A DNA stretch of 64,000 bases, from contig NZ_CP015423.1 of NCBI RefSeq assembly GCF_001719045.1, forward strand, positions 5,382,001-5,446,000, given 5' to 3'. Under the pieces are notes generated by a model. That model did no database searches, was not told where the DNA came from, and was given only the letters and a program-made list of their open reading frames with translations. Below, piece after piece: positions 63,176 through 64,000 of the stretch (its first letter is position 1; each line of letters starts with the position of its first letter). The position numbers and the translations under genes were made by a program. The DNA is from Paenibacillus polymyxa. Lineage in GTDB: Bacteria; Bacillota; Bacilli; Paenibacillales; Paenibacillaceae.

Positions 63176-63448
63176 ATGAGTATCTTAGAGGATTTATATT
63201 ACGGAAAATGGTACCCAAGCGAACGAACCAAACCTAAAAACCCTGAGCTTGAACTAGTCCATCAGAAAATATCCGCTTCTATGAAAGCACTAAAAGCAAG
63301 ACTGTCGGAACAAGATTACGAATTAATTGAAGAACTATCAGATTTAAATGATGTTTTGTTTTCTATATTATCCGCCTCAGATTATATTTCTGGATACAAA
63401 GCTGGTGCTTTGACGATGGTTGAAATATTTGATAGAAAAATCATCTAA
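63176..63448 (+). CDS. DUF6809-family protein
   Basis: A 90-residue helical protein: MSILEDLYYGKWYPSER at the start (conserved in DUF6809), ALKARLSEQDYELIEELSD in the middle and FSILSASDYISGYKAGALTMVEIF at the end. The family has no known function and is common in Firmicutes mobile and variable regions. ATG 63176 is nine bases after AAGGAG; the open frame starts six codons earlier. It is close to the WXG100 gene that begins 200 bases downstream. Confidence 0.85.
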   Translation: MSILEDLYYGKWYPSERTKPKNPELELVHQKISASMKALKARLSEQDYELIEELSDLNDVLFSILSASDYISGYKAGALTMVEIFDRKII

Positions 63449-63658
63449 ACTAAGATAGATCCTAGTACTTTAAAGTTAAAAAAATGTATAGTTAAAAGGC
63501 TTTACATTGTGATTAAGGGGCACCAACGTTTAATAATATATAAGTCAGAGGTCGTAGGGATTAAGTCTTCTAATTCATATAACAATTAGTAATAAAGATG
63601 GTTTTCCATAAATATGAATAATGTTATTATGTCTTAATGAACTCAACCGAGGTAAATT

Positions 63659-64000
63659 ATGACAACAATTAAAGTGACACCTGAACAACTTATAACTGTC
63701 TCTAAGAAATTTGAGCTTGCGCAGCAAACGGCGATGCAAATGAATAGTCAGTTATCGCAGCAAATTTCGTTTATGGAACGATTTTGGGAGGGGATAACAA
63801 AGGAGCAATTCTATTATAGATTCCAAACATCTCAGAAGAATATGGCTGACTTTGTTACACTAACAGATTCGATTGCTAGAGAACTACGGCAGCATGCAAA
63901 TAAGTTTAGATTAACAGATATGATGGAGGATGGGAATCTAGACCCAGGTTGCTTGCCACCTCCACCGAATACTTGCACAGTTCCTGTTGCAGATACACGA
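63659..64000 (+). CDS. WXG100/LXG-type protein, possibly a type VII-secreted toxin (3' end outside window)
   Basis: 114 codons are visible, starting ATG 63659 after GAGG. The N-terminal 90 residues are a WXG100 helical hairpin: VTPEQLITVSKKFELAQQTAM, then the turn FWEGITKEQF with the W-x-G motif near residue 48, and a second helix to LRQHANKFRL. A Pro-rich linker with CLPPPPNTC follows and the frame is still open. WXG100 proteins of type VII systems are usually 100 residues; continuation past a linker suggests a polymorphic toxin or effector with a C-terminal domain. The gene would be read to the right of the window. Confidence 0.75.
   Translation, partial: MTTIKVTPEQLITVSKKFELAQQTAMQMNSQLSQQISFMERFWEGITKEQFYYRFQTSQKNMADFVTLTDSIARELRQHANKFRLTDMMEDGNLDPGCLPPPPNTCTVPVADTR

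Overview
The window looks like chromosome of a Gram-positive, endospore-forming member of the Paenibacillaceae, most like Paenibacillus (the polymyxa group is my guess). Reasons seen here: strong AGGAGG-type ribosome binding sites with frequent GTG and TTG starts, a class-typical T-box before proS, an operon of three germinant-receptor subunits, a NiaR/NadS/NadA NAD locus, a 7-1-7 Fur box, and many Paenibacillus-style secreted and single-domain proteins. No rRNA, tRNA, CRISPR array, complete insertion sequence or prophage was found.

Layout. 1-6.1 kb: the 3' part of a membrane-anchored beta-lactamase-fold protein, a large secreted modular protein, two small reverse-strand genes and greA. 6.2-9.2 kb: niaR-nadS divergent from nadA with a perfect palindrome between them. 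9.2-12 kb: a secreted beta-propeller protein, then a short membrane-leader ORF overlapping yidC. 12.2-16.4 kb: two PAP2 phosphatases (one BcrC-like), a two-component system and an NlpC/P60 hydrolase. 16.7-22 kb: a surface-glycan-like group (GT4 glycosyltransferase, M14-type deacylase, mannose-1-phosphate guanylyltransferase, DUF6492 protein, YheC/D-like ATP-grasp). 22-33 kb: DinB, CGNR regulator, orphan ABC ATPase, AEC transporter, trhO, GH27 glycosidase, PfkB kinase, T-box-proS, spermidine-synthase-like protein, YebC/YeeN. 33-41 kb: an autoregulated TetR locus, a bicupin oxalate decarboxylase homologue, YbaK, an L7/L12-CTD membrane protein, and a ROK-DUF1349-6-phospho-beta-glucosidase group. 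41-47 kb: VOC protein, a decayed maltose acetyltransferase fragment, a phosphodiesterase, aguA-aguB for putrescine, and an enoate-reductase-like flavoprotein. 47-55 kb: APH-like kinase, a Fur-boxed siderophore uptake operon, HxlR with a divergent quinone reductase, and an RluF-like pseudouridine synthase. 55-64 kb: ger operon, a frameshifted panB tail, an alpha/beta hydrolase, divergent TetR-MFS, a DUF6809 protein, and the N-terminus of a WXG100 protein running off the window.

Most interesting: the yidC region. A short ORF with one N-terminal membrane helix and an acidic DEDA stretch ends inside yidC, and its 3' part forms one arm of a 9-bp hairpin whose other arm contains the yidC Shine-Dalgarno. 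This is the architecture of the Bacillus subtilis MifM-YidC2 ribosome-arrest switch, and I propose it as a MifM-like insertion sensor. Other notable points: a ROK regulator whose full helix-turn-helix is only encoded if translation starts at a non-canonical ATA codon; an oxalate decarboxylase homologue with an altered catalytic lid; and two gene remnants (panB and a maltose acetyltransferase).
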